DNA of 64,000 nucleotides from Lederbergia sp. NSJ-179 (GTDB lineage Bacteria; Bacillota; Bacilli; Bacillales; Bacillaceae_C): the NCBI RefSeq assembly GCF_022867885.1, contig NZ_JALIFP010000006.1, positions 124,001 to 188,000 of the forward strand, in the 5' to 3' direction. A program made the position numbers and the translations under genes. Shown in pieces: positions 54,477 to 63,998 of this stretch. Below the pieces are notes generated by a model that searched no databases, was not told the DNA's origin, and saw only the letters and a list, made by a program, of their open reading frames with translations. Numbering within the stretch: position 1 is the first letter of the stretch; every line of letters begins with the position of its first letter.

Positions 54477-55784
54477 ATGAGAAAAACAATGATTTTTGCT
54501 TCAATGATAATGATTTTTGCCTTGATAGGAATTCTAACTGGATGTAATAATGATTCCTCTTCATCTAACGAAGGTGAGCCTGCTAGTAAAGAAAAAAGCG
54601 TTGAAATTACTGTTGGAGCTGAGGCTGGAGGGCCTTATACGGAATTCTATAAAGGAATTGTAGACGATTTCACTAAGGGAACAGGTATTAAAGTGAATTT
54701 CTTAGAAATCCCACATGATAACATGCATCAAAGATTTTTAACGGAGTCTATGAGTGGTGGGGGTGCAATAGATGTTTACCAAACTGACCAACCTTGGATT
54801 TCGGAGTTTGCCTCAAATGGTTTCCTTGAACCTTTATCAAGTAAAATTAGTGATGAAGATAAAAAGGATTTTGCCCCAGCCGCTCTTGAGACTGTTAAAT
54901 ACAAGGATGAAATATATGGATTACCATATCTAGTTCATACTCCGATAGTTTATTATAGAACAGATTTGTTTGAAGAAGCTGGCTTAAAAGGTCCACCAAA
55001 AACTTGGGAGGAATACAGAACCTATGCTCAAAAACTAAACAACCCTGATAAAGAGATATACGGAACTTTAATTGAAGGGAAGCAAGCTGGTGAACCAGTT
55101 ACTCATCTTCTCGATCTTGTTCATCAAGGTGGTGGAGGAATACTAGATGAAAATGATGAGGTTATTCTGGATAGCCCGGAAGTAAAAAGTGTCTTTGAAT
55201 ATTTAAATGCAATTCAAAATGAAGATAAAACAAGTCCTCCGGGCGCAGTTGGTTTTGATAATGCTGAGGCACAAAATATGTTTCTACAGGGTAAAGTAGC
55301 GATGGTAAAAAACTGGCCGTATATGTATTCAACGGCTAATGATCCTGAAGATTCCCGTGTTGCGGATAATTTTGCAATCGCTAAGCAACCAAAGGGTGAT
55401 TTGTCAGGAAGTGCCATTTGGAGTTGGGGGTACGGTGTATCTTCTTCTTCAGAAAATAAAGATGCAGCTTGGAAATTTGTACAATGGGCGACTAGCTCTG
55501 AGGTCGTTAAGCAATTAGGTAAAGAATTTATTAACCCAGTACCACGTGAATCTGCACTAAACGCATTAAAAGAGGATGACAGTGTAAGTAAAAAGGATTT
55601 AGAAGCAGTTACGATTATGTCTGAATCCCTTAAGGATGGACAAGTCTTTACTCAAAATCCCAATTTTCCATCGATTCAAGAGCGTCTCTCCGTTACTCTT
55701 TCGAAACTTTTATCTAAACAAACAAGTATTGAGGAAGAATTGGACGCTACTTCTCAGGATGTCAAAGATATCCTAGCAGAATAA
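54477..55784 (+). CDS. Sugar ABC transporter substrate-binding lipoprotein
   Basis: A 435-residue family-1 solute-binding protein with lipobox LTGC near residue 22, a Ser-rich linker, and the SBP fold (ITVGAEAGGPYTEFYKGIV; NMHQRFLTESMSGGGAIDVYQTD). It takes up an oligosaccharide outside the membrane. ATG at 54477 after GGGGGAAG; an upstream frame from 54366 runs through the RAT and is rejected. No ATPase is encoded in the operon, so a shared MsmX-type ATPase is expected. Confidence 0.85.
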   Translation: MRKTMIFASMIMIFALIGILTGCNNDSSSSNEGEPASKEKSVEITVGAEAGGPYTEFYKGIVDDFTKGTGIKVNFLEIPHDNMHQRFLTESMSGGGAIDVYQTDQPWISEFASNGFLEPLSSKISDEDKKDFAPAALETVKYKDEIYGLPYLVHTPIVYYRTDLFEEAGLKGPPKTWEEYRTYAQKLNNPDKEIYGTLIEGKQAGEPVTHLLDLVHQGGGGILDENDEVILDSPEVKSVFEYLNAIQNEDKTSPPGAVGFDNAEAQNMFLQGKVAMVKNWPYMYSTANDPEDSRVADNFAIAKQPKGDLSGSAIWSWGYGVSSSSENKDAAWKFVQWATSSEVVKQLGKEFINPVPRESALNALKEDDSVSKKDLEAVTIMSESLKDGQVFTQNPNFPSIQERLSVTLSKLLSKQTSIEEELDATSQDVKDILAE

Positions 55785-55851
55785 CACAGGTTAGTCATTG
55801 TTTATGTGGCCGTAAATTCATTTGCGGCCTTTGCATAGGAGGATCTGTAGT

Positions 55852-56745
55852 ATGGCAAACAGTAAATTAAAAGTAGGAGCTTCACGTGAAAGAAAAGGGT
55901 TGTTCCTTACATTACCAACATTGGTGATTATGGCAATAACCGTTTTTCTGCCTATATTGTGGTCGTTAAGATTGAGTTTTTCAAAAACTAACATAAAGAT
56001 GACTGATATGAGCTTTGTAGGGTTTAAAAACTATATCCATGTATTACAATCAAATGATTTCTTAAATGTGTTATTGCAAACATTTGGATTTGTTATAACG
56101 ACATTATTTTTTGAATTTGTAATTGGGTTTGTTGTTGCAATTGTCTTGAATAGATCGTTGCCAGGTACTAATTTGTTTAAATTATTATTTACTCTGCCTT
56201 TAATTATGGCACCTGTGGTATCTGGATTACAATGGCGTTGGCTTTTTGCTGACCAATATGGGGCGATTAATAACATTTTATCTTTAGTAGGAATAAAAGG
56301 ACCTCTATGGATGGTAGATCCATGGGCTGCAAAGGGAGCGGTACTAATATCTAATTTATGGTTAGCAGCACCTTTTGTTATTTTGGTGTTATTAGCAGCG
56401 ATGTCATCCCTGCCGGAAGAGTTATACGAAGCGGCCAAAATTGATGGTGCTAAAAGCTATCAAGTATTTAGATATATAACATTGCCTTTATTAAAGCCGG
56501 CTATTCTATTGATTTTAGTGGTAAGATTGGCAGATGCTTTTAGGGTATTTGATATTGTGTATATATTAACCCAAGGTGGACCTGGTGGTTCAACTGAAGT
56601 ATTAAGTACCTATATTTATAAAGAAGTATTCACAAAACTTAATTTTAGTGAGGGTGCGGCTGCCTCTTTTATTGTGATGCTGATTATATCAATTGTAAGT
56701 TACTTTAGCTTCAGGCTGTTACGACCAAAGGCAGGTGAAATGTAA
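55852..56745 (+). CDS. Sugar ABC transporter permease (MalF/UgpA type)
   Basis: A 297-residue six-helix permease with the EAA coupling motif LPEELYEAAKIDGAKSYQVF (within 20 residues). AGGAGG precedes the ATG at 55852; the longer frame lacks a site. Overlaps the next gene by 1 nt. Confidence 0.88.
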   Translation: MANSKLKVGASRERKGLFLTLPTLVIMAITVFLPILWSLRLSFSKTNIKMTDMSFVGFKNYIHVLQSNDFLNVLLQTFGFVITTLFFEFVIGFVVAIVLNRSLPGTNLFKLLFTLPLIMAPVVSGLQWRWLFADQYGAINNILSLVGIKGPLWMVDPWAAKGAVLISNLWLAAPFVILVLLAAMSSLPEELYEAAKIDGAKSYQVFRYITLPLLKPAILLILVVRLADAFRVFDIVYILTQGGPGGSTEVLSTYIYKEVFTKLNFSEGAAASFIVMLIISIVSYFSFRLLRPKAGEM

Positions 56746-57575
56746 TGTTCCGAAAAATTAAAATTTCTAACATATTGTCATATATTGTTTTGATTTTAAT
56801 GTCCATTTTTGTCTTATTTCCCTTTTTGTGGACATTTTTAACATCGATAAAAAGTGATAAAGAAATGTTTTCCATACCACCTTTTTGGATACCTGAATCA
56901 CCGAACATTCAAAACTATGTTGAAGTTCTCGGTAAAGGTGACTTTCAACATTTTATAATAAATAGTATTGTAATATCTTTTGTTACGTTAGTTTTAGCGT
57001 TGTTAATAGGAGCACCTGCTGCATATGGATTTGCAAGATATAAATTTAAATTAAGTGGCTTCCTTTTCGCACTTGTTGTTGCAGTTAGGATGTTTCCACC
57101 AATAACTTTAGTAATTCCGTATTTCATAGCTATACGTTCTTTGGGATTAATTGACACGAAGGTTGGTTTAATGATCACTTACTTACCTCTAATGTTGACG
57201 CTGATTATATGGATATTGGAAAGTTTCTTCCGAGAAGTCCCGATTGACATAGAAGAAGCTGCAGAAATGGATGGTTTAGGAACAATTGGGAAATTTGTAC
57301 GTATCGTACTGCCTTTATCCCTTCCGGCTATTGGGGTAGCGTCAATATTAGGATTTATGGTAGCTTGGAACGAGTTTATGTTGGCTTTAACATTAACCCA
57401 AACGGTGGAAGCACAAACGATGCCAGTAGGAATTGCTGGATATGTCACTACCTTCCAAACTTATTGGGGACAGATGTCCGCTAATGGAATGATGTATATT
57501 ATACCGGTTATTGTATTTACATTTATTGCACAAAAGGGGTTAGTAAAAGGTTTAACAGCTGGAGCTGTAAAGTAA
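56745..57575 (+). CDS. Sugar ABC transporter permease (MalG/AraQ type)
   Basis: A 276-residue six-helix permease; EAA motif VPIDIEEAAEMDGLGTIGKF. Starts in the stop of the previous gene (TAATG), so the two are translationally coupled, and makes the heterodimeric channel with it. Confidence 0.88.
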   Translation: MFRKIKISNILSYIVLILMSIFVLFPFLWTFLTSIKSDKEMFSIPPFWIPESPNIQNYVEVLGKGDFQHFIINSIVISFVTLVLALLIGAPAAYGFARYKFKLSGFLFALVVAVRMFPPITLVIPYFIAIRSLGLIDTKVGLMITYLPLMLTLIIWILESFFREVPIDIEEAAEMDGLGTIGKFVRIVLPLSLPAIGVASILGFMVAWNEFMLALTLTQTVEAQTMPVGIAGYVTTFQTYWGQMSANGMMYIIPVIVFTFIAQKGLVKGLTAGAVK

Positions 57576-57590
57576 GAAGGGAGAATACTA

Positions 57591-59936
57591 ATGAATACAC
57601 AATTATCTTTAGAAATGAATAAAAAAGAAGAAGGGTACTCACCTCAATTTTATATCGCTAATATGGAAGGTGAAAATACTCGGGTTTTAAATCTATTTAA
57701 GCCGGTTTTAATAGAAACTTGGAAAAGTAATACAATGGAAAAACAAGAATATGCATTTGAATATGATTATTTCTACAATGATGGAGACCAAATTTATGCG
57801 GAGGCAACAGTTGAAACTAAAGATAATGGTCTTTTTAAAATCATTGATAAATGGAATAAGGTACAAAATGACACTTGGCAAATAGATCGAAAGGTGAAAG
57901 TTATTCAAGGCGCGAAGTTTGGGGGATTTAGAGTTCGCCTAGACATTTACACTGATATTCATGAGGAAACCAAATTTGAGGATTTTCGATATTTTGCTCC
58001 ACCTGCGCTATATGACAAAAATGATTTAGATGATGATGGGATTGAAGACTATTTAGCTACTCAGAATCTAATGTATCGTGAAGATCGACTTAATACTCTT
58101 TCTGTTTCTGCATATGATGAAAAAACGAAAATTAACGTGACATTGATTCGATCTAATCAACCAAATTATGATTCTTACCCAAACCGTCCGAATAATGAAC
58201 GTGTATTTCTTCAACGTACAGATATAGGGTCATTAGGGGTGTGGAATGGAAAAGTTAATGGAAAATCAAAAGTTATGTTAAGGGCATCCTATCCATTTTA
58301 TGAGGGGGAAAAGTGCCACGCACTCTATATGAAAGAAAGACTTGGTTGGGAGTCCTTTTGGCCAACAGAATCTGGAGAGACAATTGAAGTTTCGTATCAA
58401 ATTCGAGTAGATTCCTCACCGAGTTTTGTTTCTTCAATTTGGAATAGTTACAAGAGAAGAGTGAATGACTTGAATCCTAATCCGGTACCTCTTCCTGCAA
58501 CGGCTGAAGAATTAAATGAATATCGACTTGATGCTCTAAATCGTTATTATGTGGAACTGAATGCTGATGAAGATGAAAATGAACCTGCTGGTTATGTGTT
58601 GAACTGCCATCCACAAAACGGAGAACAGCTAAGTAATATTATTCAGTTTGGCTTCACAGGACAAAATGTACTAAGTGCCTATAATGTTTTGCGTTATGGA
58701 TATCAAAGAGGCAATGGTGAGTATGTTAGAAGGGCGCGGAAAATTGTCGACTTCTTTGTTGATAAAATTCATATATCCGAAAATGGAATGTTTTATAACC
58801 TTTATAGCATTGATAAGAAATCAGTCGACTTTTGGTGGACAGGTTTACTTCTTCCATTGGCGTATGCAGAGGGTGAGGAATTAGAACGGTTAATGGGGCC
58901 TTTATACGAGCACAGAAAATTTGTTATTGAACACTTGAAAAAATTAAAAGGTTCCTATCTTCGTTGTATGAATGAAGATGCTGAAGCACTGTTACTCGTT
59001 TATGACTATGAAAAACAAGTTGCTAAAGAACATACCTCCTGGCTCAACGCGGCAATAAGATATGGTGATTTTCTATTAAAAACGCAAGAGTCCGATGGTT
59101 CCTGGTATCGTGCTTATACAACTAAAGGAGAACCAATAACAGAACCAGAATTTTGGTTTGGAACGACCATGTATGAACAAAAGTCTTCTACAGCTACCTC
59201 GATTCCTTTTTTAATAAAACTTTACCAAATAACAAGCGATGAGAGGTACCTTAAAGCGGCAAAGAAAGCTGGAAAGTTTGTTAGAGAAATGATTGTAAAT
59301 AGAATTAAATTTAATGGTGGTATTCATGACAGTATTTATGCAAAGGGGCAATTAATTGATAATGAGAGTATTTACTTTCCTATGATTTCTCTATTTGCAA
59401 TTTATAAAGCCACAGGTGATATATATTACCTTAATGGTGCACATGATGCAGCTAGAATAAATGGTACATGGACCTGTTTATGGGATGTTCCGTTACCACC
59501 AGAAAGTACTTTAGTGAAATATGGATTTAGGAGTACCGGAATTGGTGCATGTGATACGCCTGGTGCGGGATATGTTCATCCATTTGAGTTATCAGGGGTA
59601 GCAGAAATGGCGGAAATAGCCAAAATCACAAATGATCGTGAGTTATTATCTGTAGCGGAATTGCTTTGGCATGGATGTAACCAGACTGTCGCAGTACCGG
59701 GAAAAGACTGGGGTTATCGATATATTGGATTACAAGAAGAAGGTTATTTAATAAGCTGGTGGGCAAAAGATGATCCTATGTTCGGTGATACAGGTTTTGG
59801 TAAGCGCTGGAAGGGTGAAGGTAACAAAACTTGTTTTCCTTGGATACCGGCGGTTGCCGTATCATGCTATTGGAAGTTGATCGATCAATTTGGGACTGCA
59901 GATTTTAAAGCCATCAAAGCCAAGGTCAATAGTTAA
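57591..59936 (+). CDS. Large cytoplasmic protein, probable alpha/alpha-barrel glycosidase
   Basis: A 781-residue protein with no signal peptide. Residues about 1-290 look beta-rich; about 330-770 have repeated Trp/Tyr-rich helices (ARKIVDFFVDKI, WWTGLLLPLAY, TSWLNAAIRYGDFLLKTQESDGSWYRAY in parts, SATSIPFLIKLYQ) as in six-hairpin glycosidases. A calcium-like DKNDLDDDGIEDY loop occurs near residue 142. It likely processes the sugar imported by the transporter. Family not identified; GAAGGGAG precedes the ATG. Confidence 0.6.
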   Translation: MNTQLSLEMNKKEEGYSPQFYIANMEGENTRVLNLFKPVLIETWKSNTMEKQEYAFEYDYFYNDGDQIYAEATVETKDNGLFKIIDKWNKVQNDTWQIDRKVKVIQGAKFGGFRVRLDIYTDIHEETKFEDFRYFAPPALYDKNDLDDDGIEDYLATQNLMYREDRLNTLSVSAYDEKTKINVTLIRSNQPNYDSYPNRPNNERVFLQRTDIGSLGVWNGKVNGKSKVMLRASYPFYEGEKCHALYMKERLGWESFWPTESGETIEVSYQIRVDSSPSFVSSIWNSYKRRVNDLNPNPVPLPATAEELNEYRLDALNRYYVELNADEDENEPAGYVLNCHPQNGEQLSNIIQFGFTGQNVLSAYNVLRYGYQRGNGEYVRRARKIVDFFVDKIHISENGMFYNLYSIDKKSVDFWWTGLLLPLAYAEGEELERLMGPLYEHRKFVIEHLKKLKGSYLRCMNEDAEALLLVYDYEKQVAKEHTSWLNAAIRYGDFLLKTQESDGSWYRAYTTKGEPITEPEFWFGTTMYEQKSSTATSIPFLIKLYQITSDERYLKAAKKAGKFVREMIVNRIKFNGGIHDSIYAKGQLIDNESIYFPMISLFAIYKATGDIYYLNGAHDAARINGTWTCLWDVPLPPESTLVKYGFRSTGIGACDTPGAGYVHPFELSGVAEMAEIAKITNDRELLSVAELLWHGCNQTVAVPGKDWGYRYIGLQEEGYLISWWAKDDPMFGDTGFGKRWKGEGNKTCFPWIPAVAVSCYWKLIDQFGTADFKAIKAKVNS

Positions 59937-59966
59937 GAAATAACAAGGGAGATTTGAGGATAACTG

Positions 59967-62351
59967 ATGAAAACATTACAAAATAATACTTTCTTTTTAG
60001 AAGTTAACTCACAAGGAGTTGTAAATAAACTATTAATTAAAAATGACTCGGATTCCATGAACTGGGTAATTAATAAAGATTATTTAAATAGCCATGGTTA
60101 TGAAGATGACGACAAATTATTTGGACAGTTTTCATTGGTAGCTAACAACAAGGTTTATGATAGTTATGAGATAAATCCAGCCTTTATGCAACAGAAAGAT
60201 CAAAGATTAGAAGTGAAATATAATTTTGAAGAAGTAACCGTTGTTTTATGCTATGATTTAATGTTTAACACTCAGTTAAAATGGTCCATAAAAGTTGTAA
60301 ATAATAGTGATAAACAAGAATTAACCGTAGATTCATTCCGTGTATGGTCATCCTTAGCCTATATTATGTTCCGTGATAAAGATGTAAACAGAAATATGTC
60401 GCAATCCTGTGCTATTTTTCCTCATTTATCAAATCAATACAGTAAAATAGCATGTGTGCGGAGAAGTAATAAAGGGCCTCACTTGGGTATATATAATACA
60501 AAAGGTAGGTTAAATTCCATTGGCTCCTTTTGTCGATACCAAAATCTGTTTTTAGAACAAGTTTCTCCATCTCTAGATGGTTGTATCTTTCATTCTTTGG
60601 AATTAGTCAATGATCGAAAAGTGAATCAAGACTGGATTTATAATTACGGAAATCCTATTAAACTTGAAACTAGCGATATGAAGGAGTGGGTCTTTACCTT
60701 TATGACTTTTGAGGATCAAGACGCTTTTTTCAAAAATGGCTTAGAATTGGGAAATCCAGTCTTGGATTATACACCTGTGATTATGAAGGATAGTCATTTC
60801 AGTTGTACCATCCAAGTACCAAAAAATAAGTGCATTAAAAAGGCTTGGATTGAAGAATATCAAGTGGATGGATGTAAGAAAATGGACCTAACTTCTAATA
60901 TTGTGCAGGAATCAACAAATGGTTATTCTTTACATGTCCAAAGCACCTCTTCTGGAGAGAAAAAATTTATCGTTGAGTTTGATGATCGTTCTGTAGACTT
61001 TGTTGTATTTAATGTATTGGAATCAACAAAGGATATCATTGAAGAAAGAGTTAAATTTTTGTGTGAGAAGTCCTATATTAATAGGGAGGAAGAAGATCAT
61101 TATTCAGCGTTTAAACCAGTTTCAAATCAAGGAGAATCTTTAGGGAAGGTTTGTTTAATTCTGACTAAAAACCTTTTAGCTGAAAAAAACCATGATGAAA
61201 TTAGAAAAGCGGAAAATAGTGCTGTATTTTATATAAAAAATAAGTGGTTTGAAGATGGCGATTTGAAAAAACCAAAGAAATTATATGGTGATTTTTACCG
61301 AATATTTGATCTTGATTATATCGCCCATGTCTTTTATCTTCTGGCTAAGTTTAATGATGATGAACTGCAATACCATTCAGCTAGAACTTATCTACAGTGG
61401 GCAACGGAAGTATTGATTTTAAGATTCGATAAATCCATGCATCAATCTCAACGGGAGAAGAACGAAACAGAGTTATGTGGGGTTTTCAGCCTTTATATAG
61501 AAGAATTACTAGAAGATATACTCAAACAAAAAATCGATTGTAAAGATAAATTATTAAAGTTATGGGATTCCTTTGGCATTCAAGTAAAGAACAAAAGTGC
61601 ACGGTTAGAGGGAGCCATTACAGAGCATTATTATGATAATGCTGGTATAGGGCCTTCTTGTGAAACACTATCCATATTAGGCTATAAAGAGGAAGCCTTA
61701 AGATATGGAGAATTACTATTAGCGAATATAGGATTTAGCAATGACTATCGATCGCAAAACCCTGATAGGTGGTGGGAATCACTAGCCTATATGATCCATT
61801 CATTATGGGGAGGCCTTGTAGCAAACTCGAGTCTAGTGGCATACGAAAAACTGGGTGGAGTAGATTTCTTAAAATCGGCGTATCGCTCTATGATGCCAGT
61901 GTTTTTGTGTTATGACTGGAATGTTCACTCTACAGATAAAGAGATCCAGAAAGGCGAGGCTGCTTCTACTTATTGTGTCACAAGTCCAAACTACAATAAA
62001 CCTAAATTATCAAGGAATCGATTTGGACAATCCGTATTTATTGAAGATTATAAGGGTTTATTAGGAAATGCTACTGGTGACGATTGGGATATGGGAGAGG
62101 AGTTAGTCGCTTATTTAAAAGGATTTGGAATTAAAACATATCTCTATGAGGAAAATGGAGAAGTGAAATGTATAAATGGCGAAATTACAAAAATGGGTGA
62201 TAAGTACGTAATCAAAAGTTTTGCTGCCTATCCAAAAAAATATCATTTTTATGATAGAAATCTCTCCTTAATAGCCGATGAAAATGAGCTATTACCTATT
62301 GTCGTATTGGATGGAGATAAATTTATTAAAATTGGAGAATGTTGTTATTGA
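59967..62351 (+). CDS. Large cytoplasmic protein, DUF5695-like / six-hairpin type
   Basis: A 794-residue protein without signal peptide. N-terminus (NTFFLEVNSQGVVNKLLIKND, first 20 residues shown in part) is beta-rich, the C-terminal half helical with NPDRWWESLAYMIHSLWGG and GPSCETLSILGYKEEALRYG. The layout resembles DUF5695-type proteins seen in glycan-use loci. It lies 30 bp after the previous gene and is the last of the operon. Substrate unknown; both enzymes probably act in sequence on one oligosaccharide. Confidence 0.5.
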   Translation: MKTLQNNTFFLEVNSQGVVNKLLIKNDSDSMNWVINKDYLNSHGYEDDDKLFGQFSLVANNKVYDSYEINPAFMQQKDQRLEVKYNFEEVTVVLCYDLMFNTQLKWSIKVVNNSDKQELTVDSFRVWSSLAYIMFRDKDVNRNMSQSCAIFPHLSNQYSKIACVRRSNKGPHLGIYNTKGRLNSIGSFCRYQNLFLEQVSPSLDGCIFHSLELVNDRKVNQDWIYNYGNPIKLETSDMKEWVFTFMTFEDQDAFFKNGLELGNPVLDYTPVIMKDSHFSCTIQVPKNKCIKKAWIEEYQVDGCKKMDLTSNIVQESTNGYSLHVQSTSSGEKKFIVEFDDRSVDFVVFNVLESTKDIIEERVKFLCEKSYINREEEDHYSAFKPVSNQGESLGKVCLILTKNLLAEKNHDEIRKAENSAVFYIKNKWFEDGDLKKPKKLYGDFYRIFDLDYIAHVFYLLAKFNDDELQYHSARTYLQWATEVLILRFDKSMHQSQREKNETELCGVFSLYIEELLEDILKQKIDCKDKLLKLWDSFGIQVKNKSARLEGAITEHYYDNAGIGPSCETLSILGYKEEALRYGELLLANIGFSNDYRSQNPDRWWESLAYMIHSLWGGLVANSSLVAYEKLGGVDFLKSAYRSMMPVFLCYDWNVHSTDKEIQKGEAASTYCVTSPNYNKPKLSRNRFGQSVFIEDYKGLLGNATGDDWDMGEELVAYLKGFGIKTYLYEENGEVKCINGEITKMGDKYVIKSFAAYPKKYHFYDRNLSLIADENELLPIVVLDGDKFIKIGECCY

Positions 62352-62490
62352 TTGAAGGGCGTTTTATATGTTGAAACAAAGGAAAAAAACAATGGATTTA
62401 TTAAGGCCATGAAGGAATGGGCTTTTTAAATCCGATCACTTCTGATTTTTTTATCGACTAAGGTTACTATAGTTAATTTGCTTATAAACA

Positions 62491-62521
62491 AAAGCGGTTA
62501 TTTATAGTAGCTTTTTTTTTT
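62491..62521 (+). terminator. Terminator of the sugar operon
   Basis: Short stem AAAGC/GCTTT with a 14-nt loop and a run of eleven Ts. The 140 bp before it hold a 14-codon frame only. Confidence 0.6.
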
Positions 62522-62569
62522 TGCTTAGCCGGGTTTTACTAATAAAAAAGTAATTAAGGAGATGAGTAA

Positions 62570-62779
62570 ATGAAAGTTTGTGTTGTAGATGATGAAATGT
62601 GTGTTCGCGAAAGTATCGTTCAAAAGTTACATCTTCTTGATCTGAGGCTTTCGAAAAGGCGCTCATTCATCCTTCACTGTCTATGTATGACATGTTGCAG
62701 TTTCTTCTTTTTCTTGTCCCCGTCACATAGCACGTATCGTGCAATGATTGTGAAGGCTCTATTTGAAGTTTGGAGATAG
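62570..62779 (+). pseudogene. N-terminal fragment of a response regulator
   Basis: MKVCVVDDEMCVRESIVQKL is the phosphoacceptor-side N-terminus of a CheY/YesN-type receiver, with AAGGAGATG upstream. After about 24 codons the sequence is unrelated low-value DNA. A YesN-type two-component system next to a sugar SBP operon is common, so this is likely the lost regulator of the operon. 62780-63001 holds no gene. Confidence 0.7.
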
Positions 62780-63001
62780 AGCTTCGCCGGCTTTCTTCTA
62801 AAAAATTTGCCCGAAAATGATTCTTTGCTAGAAATGACAAATTCCCCTTAATGAAAAGGCAAAAAAGAGCTCGCTATTCAACAAATTTGCAAAAACTCAC
62901 ACTTTTTTTGCCAAAACAGCCATTCGCTTTGGAGACAGCTTTTTCCTAAGGTAGAGATACCCGGGAATACACAGAAAGCGCGCTTTCCAAAGGAAATGAC
63001 A

Positions 63002-63496
63002 ATGGAAAGTTTTGACGAAATCGTGGAGAACTATCGACCAATGATTTACCATGTGATGAACACTTTATCGATTTATAAAAATCAGGATGAATTTTTTCAA
63101 ACGGGATTAATTGCCTTATGGGATGCTCACCGACGATTTGATCACGAAAAGGGAGAATTCTCCGCCTATGCCTACGCCTATATAAAAGGGCGCATGATGA
63201 CCAATCTCACAAAACACAGAAAAAACGAAGAACGAAACGTCCATCCAGATGAAGCATTCTGGGAAAACACGATAGAAGAGGAGAAACAATGGCTGGAGCT
63301 CGAACAACTGCAAAACTATTGCATCGGTCTCACCGACAAACAAAAACAATGGGTCATCGACACCTTCTACAAAGGCATGACCACCCGCGACATCGCCGAA
63401 AAAGAAAACCTCTCCCTCTCCGCCATCAAAAAACGCAAAGCCGTCACCTTGGCGAAAATACGGGGGAATATTGAGAGGGGGGTGGTGGAGGTGTGA
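63002..63496 (+). CDS. Sigma-70 family RNA polymerase sigma factor
   Basis: A 164-residue short sigma factor: region 2 (EFFQTGLIALWDAHRRFDHEKGEFSAYAY in parts) and region 4 helix-turn-helix (MTTRDIAEKENLSLSAIKKRK). No region 3 or anti-sigma neighbour. Resembles the small sigma factors of Bacillus linked to competence or stress. AAAGG sits 8 nt before the ATG at 63002; ATG 62996 overlaps it. Confidence 0.8.
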   Translation: MESFDEIVENYRPMIYHVMNTLSIYKNQDEFFQTGLIALWDAHRRFDHEKGEFSAYAYAYIKGRMMTNLTKHRKNEERNVHPDEAFWENTIEEEKQWLELEQLQNYCIGLTDKQKQWVIDTFYKGMTTRDIAEKENLSLSAIKKRKAVTLAKIRGNIERGVVEV

Positions 63497-63620
63497 GGAG
63501 GGTTTAGGAGTCCAGCATTCATGACAAAGTTCCCTTATTAGGGAAGAGGGGGGCCGTAATAGAGGGGAAAAACTCGTTAGTGAATGAGGGACTTGTATAT
63601 ATGGTTATCCAACAAAAAAA

Positions 63621-63859
63621 CTCGGGGCTGGGACAAAAATAAAAAAATAAGCTCTAAAACCGAACAATACATTACCTTAGCGGAGGAAATGTACGTAGAC
63701 TCCAGCGGGAGGAAAGGCATCGGTGAGATCCCGGAGTGCGATAGCACGAGGAAGCTCACCAGCCGCCCGCGGAAAGCGAAGTATATTTCCGGAGCGGGGA
63801 CATGCATCATACTAGTTCGGTTTTTTCTTTGGTGAAAACACTTTTGTCCCAGCCTCGAG
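63621..63859. repeat. Bacillaceae-type inverted-repeat element (about 240 bp)
   Basis: 18-bp terminal arms with one mismatch (CTCGGGGCTGGGACAAAA, 63621-63638; complement at 63842-63859), a second arm pair AAACCGAAC/GTTCGGTTT (63657-63665, 63815-63823), and a GC-rich core with GGAGGAAAGGCATC and CGCCCGCGGAAAGCGAAG words. I recall very similar sequences scattered between genes in many Bacillaceae. No transposase; MITE- or REP-like, possibly an RNA. 63497-63620 holds nothing else. Confidence 0.75.
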
Positions 63860-63998
63860 GGCTAGAATCTTTATAAATCCATTGAAGCATACATGCAAGG
63901 AGAATGACAAAGACAACAGGTTGCACTAGCGTGAGAAGGTTAAAAAAGCCCAAAGTATTTTTGATGGCCCCAAATTCAATGTTTTTTTTAACAGTCAT
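63807..63998 (-). CDS. Membrane protein, possibly partial; C-terminus runs into the repeat
   Basis: A 63-codon frame with one clear membrane helix (LVQPVVFVILLACMLQWIY). The frame may continue beyond the window edge. Its last 20 or so codons translate the inverted-repeat element, so the element's insertion probably changed the C-terminus. Family not recognised. Confidence 0.35.
   Translation of the reverse strand: MTVKKNIEFGAIKNTLGFFNLLTLVQPVVFVILLACMLQWIYKDSSPRGWDKSVFTKEKTELV

Noticed and set aside
63584-63835. 83-codon plus-strand gene
   Set aside because: Almost entirely a translation of the inverted-repeat element.
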